A DNA stretch of 28,100 bases from ZC4RG30 sp040508085 (GTDB lineage: Bacteria; Pseudomonadota; Gammaproteobacteria; Steroidobacterales; Steroidobacteraceae), in assembly GCA_040508085.1 (NCBI GenBank), contig JBEVNO010000182.1, forward strand, positions 1-28,100, written 5' to 3'. A program made the translations under genes and the position numbers. Of the stretch, positions 7,215-15,052 are shown in pieces. Numbering within the stretch: the first letter of the stretch is position 1; each line of letters starts with the position of its first letter. Under the pieces are notes generated by a model. That model was not told the DNA's origin. It saw only the letters and a program-made list of their open reading frames with translations, and made no database searches.

Positions 7215-8032
7215 ACGGCCTGCTGCAGGTCCTCGTCGATGGTGAGCCACGTGCCGATGGCTGGCCGCTCGACCGCTCATTGCAGTATGGCGATGGCCTG
7301 TTCGAAACCATGCGCGTACGCCAGGGCCACATCCGCTTCGAGGCACTGCACCGCGCGCGGCTCGCCGCCGGCGCGGCACGGCTGGCCATGCCGGCTGATG
7401 AAGCGCGCATCTGGGCACCTGCACGCGCCGCCGCGAGCCGGTACGGCGAGGCGCTGCTGAAACTGCAGCTGAGCCGCGGCGACGCGGTGGCGCGCGGCTA
7501 TGGCGCGCAGGGCACCGAGCAGCAGCGTGTCATTCTTTCGGTATTCGCTGCGCCCGCGGCAGCCGAGCTACCCGTCTGCCTGCGCGCTGTGACGCTGCAG
7601 GCACGCCTGGGCGAGAACCCGGATCTGGCCGGCATCAAGCACTGCAACCGTCTGGAACAGGTGCTGGCGCGGCGGGCGCTGCAGGACAGTGGGGCATTCG
7701 AGGGCATTATGGCCAGTAGCTCCGGCTTGCTGGTGTCAGGCACCATGAGCAATGTGTTTCTCGAACTGGACGGTGAGCTGGTGACGCCGGCGCTGCAGCG
7801 CTGCGGAGTGGCCGGCGTGATGCGCGCCGCGGCGCTGCGCGAGGCTGCGCGGGCCGGCATGCCCATCCGCGTCGCCGACCTGCCAATGACGGTGCTGGGC
7901 GGCTGCACGTCGCTGTCGTTGAGCAATGCGCGGCTCGGCCTCGTGCCAGTGCATGAGCTCGACCAGCGACAGCTGGCGGCCAGCGCGCGCCTGGCGGCCA
8001 TCGGAGCAGCGCTGGAGCGCCTGGATGACTAG
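7211..8032 (+). CDS. pabC: Aminodeoxychorismate lyase PabC
   Basis: PabC releases pyruvate from aminodeoxychorismate to give 4-aminobenzoate. The 273-residue protein belongs to fold-type IV PLP enzymes: DRSLQYGDGLFETMRV near the N-terminus, the Schiff-base Lys143 in GIKHCNRLEQVLARR and GTMSNVF (about 177-183). The residue just before GTMSN is Ser where this family usually has Glu (E. coli PabC has VTECCAANLF), the acid that contacts the PLP ring nitrogen. It overlaps pabB by 4 bases and mltG by 8 bases, giving the conserved order pabC-mltG-tmk-holB. The function is very likely from context; the Ser substitution is the only oddity. Confidence 0.92.
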   Translation: MNGLLQVLVDGEPRADGWPLDRSLQYGDGLFETMRVRQGHIRFEALHRARLAAGAARLAMPADEARIWAPARAAASRYGEALLKLQLSRGDAVARGYGAQGTEQQRVILSVFAAPAAAELPVCLRAVTLQARLGENPDLAGIKHCNRLEQVLARRALQDSGAFEGIMASSSGLLVSGTMSNVFLELDGELVTPALQRCGVAGVMRAAALREAARAGMPIRVADLPMTVLGGCTSLSLSNARLGLVPVHELDQRQLAASARLAAIGAALERLDD

Positions 8033-9101
8033 ACGCGGCGTCACGGCCTGGCTGGCCGTCCTGTTCGTGCTGCTGGCCGCCGCGGCCGTGGCATTCAGCT
8101 ACCAGGTGCGGCTGGCCGCCTTCACCCCCGGGCCAGCCACCGAACTGCAGCAGGTCGACGTTCCGCAGGGCGCCAGCCTGCGCGCCACGCTGCGCCTGCT
8201 GGAGCAGCGGCAGCTCATCCTCAGCGCCCAGCGGCTGGAGTGGTATCTGCGCTGCTGCCGGCCCGAGGCGCTGGGTGCCGGCGGCATCAAGGCCGGCCGC
8301 TACCGTATCGTGCCCGGCGACCGGCCGTTGTCCATCCTGCAGCAGATGGTGGAGGGCAGGGTGGTGATGGAGCAGGTCACCATCGTCGAGGGCTGGACAT
8401 TCGCGCAGATGCGGCAGCTGCTGGCGAAGCAGCCGGAACTGCTGCCCGAGGTGCGCGCGCTGAGTGATGAACAGGTGATGGCGCAGCTGGGTGCGCCGGG
8501 CGTGCATCCGGAAGGCCGGTTCGCGCCCGATACCTACGCCTACGCACCCGGAGTCACCTCGGACCTGCAGGTGCTGCGCATGGCATTCGAGGCGCAGCGC
8601 CGCGACCTGCAGCAGGCCTGGGATACGCGCCAACCGGATCTGCCGGTTGCCAGCCCCGATGAGGCGCTGACACTGGCCTCCATCATCGAGAAGGAAACCG
8701 GCCTCGCCAGCGAGCGCAGGCGCGTGGCGGGCGTGTTCATCAACCGCCTGCGCGAGGGCATGCGCCTGCAGACCGATCCCACCGTGATCTACGGTCTGGG
8801 CGCGCGCTACGACGGCAACATACGCAAGCGCGACCTCACCACTGATGGCCCCTACAACACCTATACGCGCGCCGGCCTGCCACCCACGCCGATTGCCCTG
8901 CCGGGCCGCGAATCCATTGTCGCCGCGCTCAATCCGGAGAAGACCGATGCGCTGTTCTTCGTCGCCATCGGTGATGGCAGCGGCGGTCACTACTTCTCCG
9001 CCACCAATGCCGAACACAGCCGCGCCGTGCAGCGCTACCTGGAGCGCCTGCGCACCAGGTCGCTGGCCGAGGCCGCCGCGGAGGTCGGGCTCATTCCATG
9101 A
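8025..9101 (+). CDS. mltG: Endolytic murein transglycosylase MltG
   Basis: MltG (YceG) cuts nascent peptidoglycan glycan strands and is thought to set where elongation ends. The 358-residue protein has an N-terminal membrane anchor (residues 9-28, WLAVLFVLLAAAAVAF), a LysM-like region (VPQGASLRATLRLL), and the catalytic segment TLASIIEKETG with Glu222, corresponding to E. coli Glu218. The conserved NTYTRAGLPPTPIALPG and ALFFVAIGDGSGGHYFS motifs follow. The ATG at 8025 lies inside the end of pabC (8-base overlap). An upstream extension to 7926 would run through pabC in another frame and is rejected. The stop overlaps the tmk start. Confidence 0.95.
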   Translation: MTRRGVTAWLAVLFVLLAAAAVAFSYQVRLAAFTPGPATELQQVDVPQGASLRATLRLLEQRQLILSAQRLEWYLRCCRPEALGAGGIKAGRYRIVPGDRPLSILQQMVEGRVVMEQVTIVEGWTFAQMRQLLAKQPELLPEVRALSDEQVMAQLGAPGVHPEGRFAPDTYAYAPGVTSDLQVLRMAFEAQRRDLQQAWDTRQPDLPVASPDEALTLASIIEKETGLASERRRVAGVFINRLREGMRLQTDPTVIYGLGARYDGNIRKRDLTTDGPYNTYTRAGLPPTPIALPGRESIVAALNPEKTDALFFVAIGDGSGGHYFSATNAEHSRAVQRYLERLRTRSLAEAAAEVGLIP

Positions 9102-9721
9102 CGCGCGGCCGCTTCATCACGCTGGAAGGCATCGAAGGCGCCGGCAAGTCGAGCCTGCAGCGCGCGCTGGGGGAGGCCCTGGCCGCGCAGGGCCGCCAGG
9201 TGCTGCTCACCCGCGAGCCCGGCGGCACGCCGCTGGCCGAGCAGATCCGTGAGCTGGTGCTGGCGCGCCGCGCCGACGGCATGCCGCCGGCGACGGAAAC
9301 CCTGCTGATGTTTGCCGCGCGCGCTGCGCATGTGGCGCAGCGCATCGAACCGGCCCTGGCGCGGGGCGAGTGGGTGCTGTGTGACCGCTTCACCGATACC
9401 ACCCGCGCCTACCAGGGGGCGGGCCGCCAGATCGATGCCGCCGCCATCGAGCAACTGGCCGCCATTGCGCATCCCGGTCTGCAGCCGGATCTCACCTTGC
9501 TGCTGGATCTGCCCCCAGAGCTGGGCCTGGCGCGGGCCAGGGGCCGCCACGGTGCCGCAGGCGACCGCTTCGAGGACGAACAGCTGGGCTTCTTCAGCCG
9601 TGCCCGCCAGTGCTATCTGGAACTCGCGCAGCGCGAGCCGCGCAGGGTGCGCCGCATCGATGCCACGCAGTCCGCCAGCGACGTGCTGCAGGCAGCGTTG
9701 CATGTGCTGGCGCTGCCGTGA
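9098..9721 (+). CDS. tmk: Thymidylate kinase Tmk
   Basis: Tmk phosphorylates dTMP to dTDP. The 207-residue protein has the P-loop GIEGAGKSS (from residue 11), the TREPGGTPLAEQIRELVL motif, the DRFTDTTRAYQGAGR segment that carries the DR(Y/F/H) motif, and a lid with RARGRHGAAGDRFE. Length is typical (E. coli 213). It overlaps mltG by 4 bases (ATGA) and its stop overlaps the GTG start of holB, so mltG-tmk-holB are translationally coupled. Confidence 0.97.
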   Translation: MTRGRFITLEGIEGAGKSSLQRALGEALAAQGRQVLLTREPGGTPLAEQIRELVLARRADGMPPATETLLMFAARAAHVAQRIEPALARGEWVLCDRFTDTTRAYQGAGRQIDAAAIEQLAAIAHPGLQPDLTLLLDLPPELGLARARGRHGAAGDRFEDEQLGFFSRARQCYLELAQREPRRVRRIDATQSASDVLQAALHVLALP

Positions 9722-10671
9722 GGGAGCCGCTGCTGCCCTGGCTGGAGGCGCCCGCAGCGCAGCTGCGGGGCGCGTTCGCGGCAGGGCGCCTGCCGCCGGC
9801 GCTGCTGCTGCACGAGGCGCCGGGCGTCGGCGCCATGCAGCTCGCGCAATACTTCGCGCAGCTGCGTTTCTGCGTGGGCAAGCAACCCCCCTGCGGGGAG
9901 TGCACGCATTGCCGGCGCGTAGCCAGCGGCGAGCATCCGGATTTCATCGTGATCGGCCCGGACCCGGAACTGAAGCTCGTACAGATCTCGGTGGACCAGA
10001 TCCGCGACCTCGCCCGCCAGCTGGCGCTGTCCAGCTACGAGGGCAGGGGCACGGTGGTGGTGCTGCAGCCGGCCGATGTCCTCAACCGCAATGCCGCCAA
10101 CGCACTGCTGAAAACGCTCGAGGAGCCGCGCCCCGATGCGCATCTGCTGCTGCTGACCAGTGCGCCTTCGCTGCTTCCCGCCACCGTGCGCAGCCGCTGC
10201 CAGCGGCTGGCAGTCCCGGCCCCGGACCGGGCCGCCACCCTCGCATGGCTGGCCGAGCGCAAGCCCGCGCATCGGGCCGACTGGCCGGCCGTGCTGGATG
10301 TCGTCGGCATCGCGCCGCTGGCCGCGCTCGAGGCTGATGTAGGCCGGATGGTGGCCCTGCGCGAGGAGGTGCTGCAGGGGCTTGCGGCGGCTGCCCAGGG
10401 CCGGCTGGATGTGATCAGGACCGCGGCCGCCTGGGCCGGGGATGACCTGCGCCTGCGACTCGCCTGCATTGAGAACTGCCTCACAGGCCAGCTGCTCGCA
10501 ATGCGCGCTGGTGCCCGGTTGCAAGGGGGCCTTTTGGACATAAATATAGCCCAGGCCCTCAGATTGTTGGATGACCTGCGCGAGCTATCCGGCCAGCTCG
10601 CCACGTCAGTCAACAAACCCCTCCAGCTTGAGCGTCAGCTCTGGCGGTTGAACCAGGCCGGCGTGGGCTGA
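9718..10671 (+). CDS. holB: DNA polymerase III delta-prime subunit HolB
   Basis: Delta-prime is a fixed subunit of the clamp loader. The 317-residue product has the four-Cys zinc module (Cys52, Cys59, Cys62, Cys65), a degenerate P-loop (LLHEAPGVGAMQLAQYF), NAANALLKTLEEP and the SRC motif (159-161), which supplies an arginine finger to the neighbouring ATPase subunit. Loss of the P-loop lysine is normal in delta-prime, which does not hydrolyse ATP. The GTG start at 9718 overlaps the tmk stop as GTGA. The frame is open further upstream, but that part is antisense-like reading through tmk. It is followed by pilZ after 10 bases. Confidence 0.93.
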   Translation: MREPLLPWLEAPAAQLRGAFAAGRLPPALLLHEAPGVGAMQLAQYFAQLRFCVGKQPPCGECTHCRRVASGEHPDFIVIGPDPELKLVQISVDQIRDLARQLALSSYEGRGTVVVLQPADVLNRNAANALLKTLEEPRPDAHLLLLTSAPSLLPATVRSRCQRLAVPAPDRAATLAWLAERKPAHRADWPAVLDVVGIAPLAALEADVGRMVALREEVLQGLAAAAQGRLDVIRTAAAWAGDDLRLRLACIENCLTGQLLAMRAGARLQGGLLDINIAQALRLLDDLRELSGQLATSVNKPLQLERQLWRLNQAGVG

Positions 10672-10681
10672 CACAGGTACT

Positions 10682-11065
10682 ATGACTATCGCAATGGCGC
10701 ACAAAGATTCGCTCTCGCGTTCGGGAGTCAACAAACCCGGGCTGCTCACGCTCACGATCAAGGACAAAAGCGCCCTCTACATGGCGTACATGCCATTCGT
10801 GCGCAATGGCGGCCTGTTCATTCCCACCAACAGCAACTATCGCCTCGGTGACGAGGTGTTCATGCTGCTGAACCTGATGGGCGAGGACGAAAAACTGCCC
10901 GTGGCGGGCCGCGTGATCTGGCTCACCCCGCGCGGCGCGCAGGGCAAGCGCACGGCCGGCATCGGCGTCCAGTTCAGCGAGCAGGATCGCGGCCAGACGC
11001 AGAAGAAGATTGAAAACTACCTGGCTGGCGCCATCGCCGGCGAGAAGTCAACGCACACCATGTAG
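10682..11065 (+). CDS. pilZ: Type IV pilus PilZ protein
   Basis: PilZ is needed for type IV pilus assembly. This 127-residue protein closely resembles Pseudomonas PilZ: GLLTLTIKDKSALYMAYMP, VRNGGLFIPTNSNYRLGDEV, VAGRVIWLTPRGAQGKR and GIGVQFSEQD. Like the Pseudomonas founding member, it lacks the N-terminal RxxxR motif used for cyclic-di-GMP binding, so it probably acts through protein contacts (PilB/FimX in Xanthomonas) rather than by binding the nucleotide. Two starts are possible: ATG at 10682 (used here) or at 10694 (MAHKDS). Position after holB is the usual one. Confidence 0.93.
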   Translation: MTIAMAHKDSLSRSGVNKPGLLTLTIKDKSALYMAYMPFVRNGGLFIPTNSNYRLGDEVFMLLNLMGEDEKLPVAGRVIWLTPRGAQGKRTAGIGVQFSEQDRGQTQKKIENYLAGAIAGEKSTHTM

Positions 11066-11067
11066 CG

Positions 11068-11083
11068 GCCGCCCGCAGGCGGC
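11068..11083. terminator. Stem-loop between convergent genes (possible bidirectional terminator)
   Basis: GCCGCC and GGCGGC form a perfect 6-bp GC stem with the tetraloop CGCA in the 21 bases between the converging ends of pilZ (11065) and the rhodanese gene (11087). There is no T-tract, so termination would have to be assisted or inefficient. Confidence 0.4.
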
Positions 11084-11086
11084 GCT

Positions 11087-12166
11087 TCAGGCCGGCGTGG
11101 CCCGGCGCAGGCCGCGCTCCATGACGGAGAGGCCGCCCTTCAGCACATAAGCATCGAAGCCTTTTTCCACCAGGATGAAGGCCGCGGCGGAGCTGCGGCG
11201 ACCGGTATCGCAGTAGACGATATACGGCCGGTTGCGATCGAAGCTCGACAGCTTGAGCCGGATGAAATACAGCGGCACATTGATGGCCGATTCAATCGCC
11301 AGGTTCTGGTATTCCGAGGGCAGCCGCACGTCGAGCCAGACGCCGCCCTGCTGGTCGACCAGCGATTCAGCCTGTTCGGGCGTCACCCACTGCAGCAGGG
11401 GCTCGTTCATGAGCTCGCGGAAATCCGTCTTGCCCAGCTTCATCAGCACGCCGTCGGTGAGCATGGTGACCGTGGCGTTGCGCTTGGCCTCCGAGATCAG
11501 CGCCTCTTCGCCAAAGGTGTCGCCGACGGTGAGCTCTGCCAGCCGGATGCCTTCCTTGTTGAGCGGTGTTTCGCGCGTCACCCCGCAGCGGCCGCTGACG
11601 ATGGCATAGAAGAAATCGCCCTCGGTGCCCTGGTGGATGACCACTTCGCCGGCGCGGAAGGGAACGCGCTGCATGCGCAGGAATATCGCCTGGATGTTGG
11701 CCGGCGGGATGCGCTGCATGGCGCGGCTCTGCAGCAGTGTGGTCATCCAGTCGTCGCCTTCAGCGCCCTGGAACTGGTTCTGCAGCTCGGTCACCTCGTA
11801 GGTGCCGGTCTGGTCCCAGGTGATCATCACATCCAGCAGCTCGCTGTCGATGGAGAGGTACTCCACGCGGTCCATGGCGCGGGCCGAGAACTCGCGGGGC
11901 GAGCGGGGAGCAATCGGATTGCGGGCTTCAGGTGTACCGCCGCGCACGGTGGCCACCATGCGGTCGTCCTCGCGCAGCTCAACCGTGCCGGACACCACCC
12001 AGATAGTGCGCCGGTCAGTGTCGCCCTGCTTGAACAGCAGCCGTCCGGAATCGACCTCGCGCACGAACACCTTGCGCGCCAGCGAGGCCTGGTTTTCCTT
12101 CTTCAGCCCGTCGAGCGGCGCGAAGCGGCGCAGCAGCGCCACATCAGCGGGTCGTTCCTGACTCAT
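11087..12166 (-). CDS. Cyclic nucleotide-binding-domain/rhodanese fusion protein
   Basis: This 359-residue protein has two CRP-like cyclic nucleotide-binding folds, a degenerate one at about 13-120 and a better one at 148-255 (phosphate-cassette-like FGEEALISEAKRNATV), followed by a rhodanese domain at about 262-355. The rhodanese active loop is intact (VYCDTGRRS, Cys319), and WLDVRLPSEY is the usual CH2A-type motif. No helix-turn-helix is visible, so it is a sensor or effector, not a transcription factor. The ligand and sulfur substrate are unknown. The ATG at 12166 was chosen for AAGGAG ten bases upstream; a TTG at 12187 lies in frame. It is 40 bases downstream of the FadJ-like gene and probably cotranscribed. 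Confidence 0.85.
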   Translation of the reverse strand: MSQERPADVALLRRFAPLDGLKKENQASLARKVFVREVDSGRLLFKQGDTDRRTIWVVSGTVELREDDRMVATVRGGTPEARNPIAPRSPREFSARAMDRVEYLSIDSELLDVMITWDQTGTYEVTELQNQFQGAEGDDWMTTLLQSRAMQRIPPANIQAIFLRMQRVPFRAGEVVIHQGTEGDFFYAIVSGRCGVTRETPLNKEGIRLAELTVGDTFGEEALISEAKRNATVTMLTDGVLMKLGKTDFRELMNEPLLQWVTPEQAESLVDQQGGVWLDVRLPSEYQNLAIESAINVPLYFIRLKLSSFDRNRPYIVYCDTGRRSSAAAFILVEKGFDAYVLKGGLSVMERGLRRATPA

Positions 12167-12206
12167 CGATGAACCGCTCCTTGTCAACGCCCGATGCTAA
12201 CACGGG

Positions 12207-14240
12207 TCACAGGTCGCCCCAGCCGGCGTCCGGTGCAAAGCGCGCACCATGTCGCACACTGAGTTCCTGGAGCCGTGCGCGGACGTGCTCGACGCCTTCC
12301 TCACGTGCCCATTGCAGCGGTCCGCCGCGGAACGGCGCGAAGCCGGCGCCGAAGATTACACCCGCATCCACCAGGTCCGCGTCCTCCACGATGCGTTCGC
12401 GCCAGCAGGCCACGCTCTCGTTGGCGAAGGTCAGCATCAGCCGGTCCGTCAGTTCGGGCGTCACGGCAGCGGCATCAACGGCCTGTTTCACCGCCTTGCC
12501 GTCGACCCAGCGGTAATACCCCTGGCCGCTCTTGCGGCCGAGCTGCCTGGCCGCCACCAATGCTTCCAGGCGCGCCAATGGCAACGGGGGTTGCCGGGCC
12601 AGCGCCGCGCCGATGATCTCCCCGACGTGCTTGCAGACATCAAGGCCCACCACATCCGCCAGCTCGATGGGCCCCATCGGCATGCCGAAACCCGTGGCGG
12701 CGGCATCGACTGCCTCCGGCTGCACGCCTTGTTCGACGGCGACCATGCCTTCCTGCATGTAGGGGATCAGCACCCGGTTGACGAGGAAACCCGGCGCGCT
12801 GCGGCATGGCAACGGCAGCTTGTCGATGCGGCGCACGAACGCCGCAGCGGCGGCCACTACCTCCGGCTGCGTCGCCGTGTGACGGATGATCTCGACCAGT
12901 GGCATCTGGGCCACCGGATTGAAGAAATGCAACCCCACGAAACGGCCCGGCTCCGCCATCCCCTGTGCCAGCGACTCCAGGACCAGGCTCGAGGTGTTGG
13001 TGGCGAGGATGGCGGCTGGCTTCATGCGCGGCAGCAGCGCCGCATACAGCGACTGCTTGGCCTGCAGGTTCTCGAAGATGGCCTCGATGACCAGATCTGC
13101 CTCCGGCACCTTCGCGCCGTCCACATCGGCCACCAGGCGCGCGGCAGCCGCCGCCCGCTCGGCCTCCTTGGGCAGACGTTTGGCGAAGAGTTCGCCGGCG
13201 CGCTTCAACGCCGGCGCAACCTGCTCCAGCGCACGATCCTGCAGGCTCACGGTGAAGCCGTGCAAAGCGCACCAGGCGGCGATATCCCCCCCCATGATGC
13301 CGGCGCCCACCACGTGCACGTGCGCCACTCTCGGCAGGCTGGGGCTCTTGCCGCCCAGTGACTTCAATCTTTCCTGCAGCTGGAACACCCGCACCAGATT
13401 GCGTGCCGTCGGGCTGAGGAACAGCTGTGCAATGGATTGCGCCTCGGCATCAAAGGCCGCGCGGCCATGCGCGCCATGCCGGGACCACAGGGCCACGATG
13501 GCGTAGGGGGCGGGGTAGTGCTCCTTGCGCACCCGCGCTGCTACCTGACGAGTGAGGGCGGGCACCAGGAATGGGCGCACCAGCGCTGCGGACAGCAATC
13601 GTTCGAGCAGCCCCGGGCGATGCGGTGCCGGACCCTCCGTGATCAGCTCGCGGGCGGCGCTGTCTGCGCCGGCGGCCGGCACCAGCCGGTCCACCAGGCC
13701 CATGCGCAGCGCCTTGTCGCTGCGGATGTTCTTGCCGGTGAGCATCATGTCCATGGCGGGACGCACGCCGACCAGCCGCACCAGACGCACCGTGCCACCG
13801 AAGCCCGGATGGATGCCGAGCTGCACCTCGGGCAGGCCCAGTGTCAGCTTGCCGTCGTCGACGCCCAGGCGATAGCGGCAGGCCAGCGCCAGTTCCAGGC
13901 CGCCGCCCAGCGCGAATCCCTGCAACACGGCGACCGTGGGGCAGGGCAGCGCCTCGATGCGGTCGCACAGCCCCTGGCCGAGCCGCACGGCGGCCAGCGC
14001 ATCCTCCACCGAGCGGAAACCGCTGAACTCGTTGATGTCCGCGCCGGCAATGAACCCGCTGGGCTTGCCCGAACGGATGATCAGGCCGCTGGGCGGGGAC
14101 CGCTCGATGGTGTCGAGCACCATCCCCAGTTCACGCAGTGCAGGACCGCCCAGTGTATTGGCCGAGCGCTCGGGCACGTCGATGGTGAGTACGCCAATGC
14201 CGTCCGCATCCAGCTGGTAGTTCCAGGTATCTGCACTCAC
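12207..14240 (-). CDS. fadJ: Bifunctional enoyl-CoA hydratase / 3-hydroxyacyl-CoA dehydrogenase (FadJ/FadB-like)
   Basis: This 677-residue fusion carries out the hydratase and NAD-dependent dehydrogenase steps of fatty acid beta-oxidation. The hydratase domain (1-190) has FIAGADINEF and both catalytic glutamates, Glu116 (GGGLELALACR) and Glu138 (GLPEVQLGIHPGFGGT). The dehydrogenase domain starts at GAGIMGGDIAAW (312-323) and has catalytic His438 (GLHFFNPVAQMPLVE) and Glu450. The C-terminal half-repeat ends with GFAPFRGGP. It is slightly shorter than E. coli FadJ (714). No thiolase gene is adjacent, unlike fadBA or fadIJ pairs. Its stop is 40 bases upstream of the rhodanese-fusion start, and it starts 3 bases after the EEP gene ends, so the three form a unit. 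FadJ versus FadB assignment is uncertain. Confidence 0.88.
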   Translation of the reverse strand: MSADTWNYQLDADGIGVLTIDVPERSANTLGGPALRELGMVLDTIERSPPSGLIIRSGKPSGFIAGADINEFSGFRSVEDALAAVRLGQGLCDRIEALPCPTVAVLQGFALGGGLELALACRYRLGVDDGKLTLGLPEVQLGIHPGFGGTVRLVRLVGVRPAMDMMLTGKNIRSDKALRMGLVDRLVPAAGADSAARELITEGPAPHRPGLLERLLSAALVRPFLVPALTRQVAARVRKEHYPAPYAIVALWSRHGAHGRAAFDAEAQSIAQLFLSPTARNLVRVFQLQERLKSLGGKSPSLPRVAHVHVVGAGIMGGDIAAWCALHGFTVSLQDRALEQVAPALKRAGELFAKRLPKEAERAAAAARLVADVDGAKVPEADLVIEAIFENLQAKQSLYAALLPRMKPAAILATNTSSLVLESLAQGMAEPGRFVGLHFFNPVAQMPLVEIIRHTATQPEVVAAAAAFVRRIDKLPLPCRSAPGFLVNRVLIPYMQEGMVAVEQGVQPEAVDAAATGFGMPMGPIELADVVGLDVCKHVGEIIGAALARQPPLPLARLEALVAARQLGRKSGQGYYRWVDGKAVKQAVDAAAVTPELTDRLMLTFANESVACWRERIVEDADLVDAGVIFGAGFAPFRGGPLQWAREEGVEHVRARLQELSVRHGARFAPDAGWGDL

Positions 14241-14243
14241 GGC

Positions 14244-14990
14244 CTACTCCTTGCGCACGGTGAAATCGCAGACCAGCGGGCGATGGTCAGACAGCCGGAT
14301 GTCCGGCACGCGGAAGTCATTGACCTCGATGCGCTCGTCCACCAGCACGAAATCCAGCTCCGCGCGCGGCGCGTTGGCGGGGTAGGTGGGGATGCTCTTC
14401 ACATTGGCGCTGCGCAGCCGCGCCGCGCGCATGAACAGATACAGCTCGTGTGTGCCCCAGAAGGTATTGAAATCGCCCGCCACGATGACTGGCTTGTTGG
14501 CCTTCTCCACCAGGCCATGCAGGTAGCGCAACTGGTACTGGCGGTGCCGGTATTTCAGCGACAGGTGTACCAGGAACACACACACTTCCTCCAGTTCAAG
14601 TTCGATGATCAGGCGCTTGATGCCCGACTCGAAATAGTGGAAGCGCTCGCCATGCACGCGCGGCGCAGCCAGGAAGGCGTTCGCCTGCTTGCGCACGATG
14701 GGCAGGAAATTGTTCACCGAGCCGGTGCCGTACTTGCACTGGTAGGTGGAGAAGTGACCGATGCTGGTGGCGATATGTTCGGCCTGGTTCACCATGCCGG
14801 ATCGGATGGAGCCGATGTCGATCTCTATCAGGCCGATGATGTCGGCGTCCTGGCGCCGCAGGAACTCGGTCAGACCATCCAGCACGCGGCGGTTGCTGCG
14901 CAGATACCCCGCGCCCGGTACCGGCAGGTGGAATGCCGGACCGAAACCGGTGGCATAGCGGATGTTGTAGACGACCAGGCGCACGGCCAA
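14244..14990 (-). CDS. Endonuclease/exonuclease/phosphatase (EEP) family protein
   Basis: The 248-residue protein has the DNase I-like fold motifs in order: YNIRYATG (Asn9), IIGLIEID (Glu56), FLVHLSLKYR (His142), VAGDFNTFWGT (Asp173/Asn175), ELDFVLVD (Asp213) and SDHRPLV (Asp235/His236). These form a metal-dependent phosphodiesterase or phosphatase site. The family includes nucleases, sphingomyelinases and inositol phosphatases, and the substrate cannot be told from sequence. No signal peptide is visible, so it should be cytoplasmic. The start is uncertain: TTG at 14990 is used; GTG at 14984 is equally possible. It is divergent from the TIR-like gene and followed after 3 bases by the FadJ-like gene. 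Confidence 0.8.
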   Translation of the reverse strand: MAVRLVVYNIRYATGFGPAFHLPVPGAGYLRSNRRVLDGLTEFLRRQDADIIGLIEIDIGSIRSGMVNQAEHIATSIGHFSTYQCKYGTGSVNNFLPIVRKQANAFLAAPRVHGERFHYFESGIKRLIIELELEEVCVFLVHLSLKYRHRQYQLRYLHGLVEKANKPVIVAGDFNTFWGTHELYLFMRAARLRSANVKSIPTYPANAPRAELDFVLVDERIEVNDFRVPDIRLSDHRPLVCDFTVRKE

Positions 14991-15007
14991 CCACGCGTAA
15001 AGACCTG

Positions 15008-15048
15008 TAGACGCGCTAGTCTATCGGGTGTTGGGGTACACTTCCCCA
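15008..15048. promoter_or_regulatory. Two inverted repeats in the divergent EEP/TIR-like intergenic region
   Basis: The 62-base gap between the divergent genes holds TAGAC-N6-GTCTA (15008-15023) and TGGGG-N7-CCCCA (15032-15048). The second ends 4 bases before the ATG at 15053 and could mask the ribosome binding site. No clear -10/-35 pair is visible. Confidence 0.3.
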
Positions 15049-15052
15049 CAGG

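Noticed and set aside
12249..13361. 370-codon plus-strand open frame opposite the FadJ-like gene
   Set aside because: It is antisense to the dehydrogenase half of a convincing FadJ-like enzyme and has no recognisable domain.
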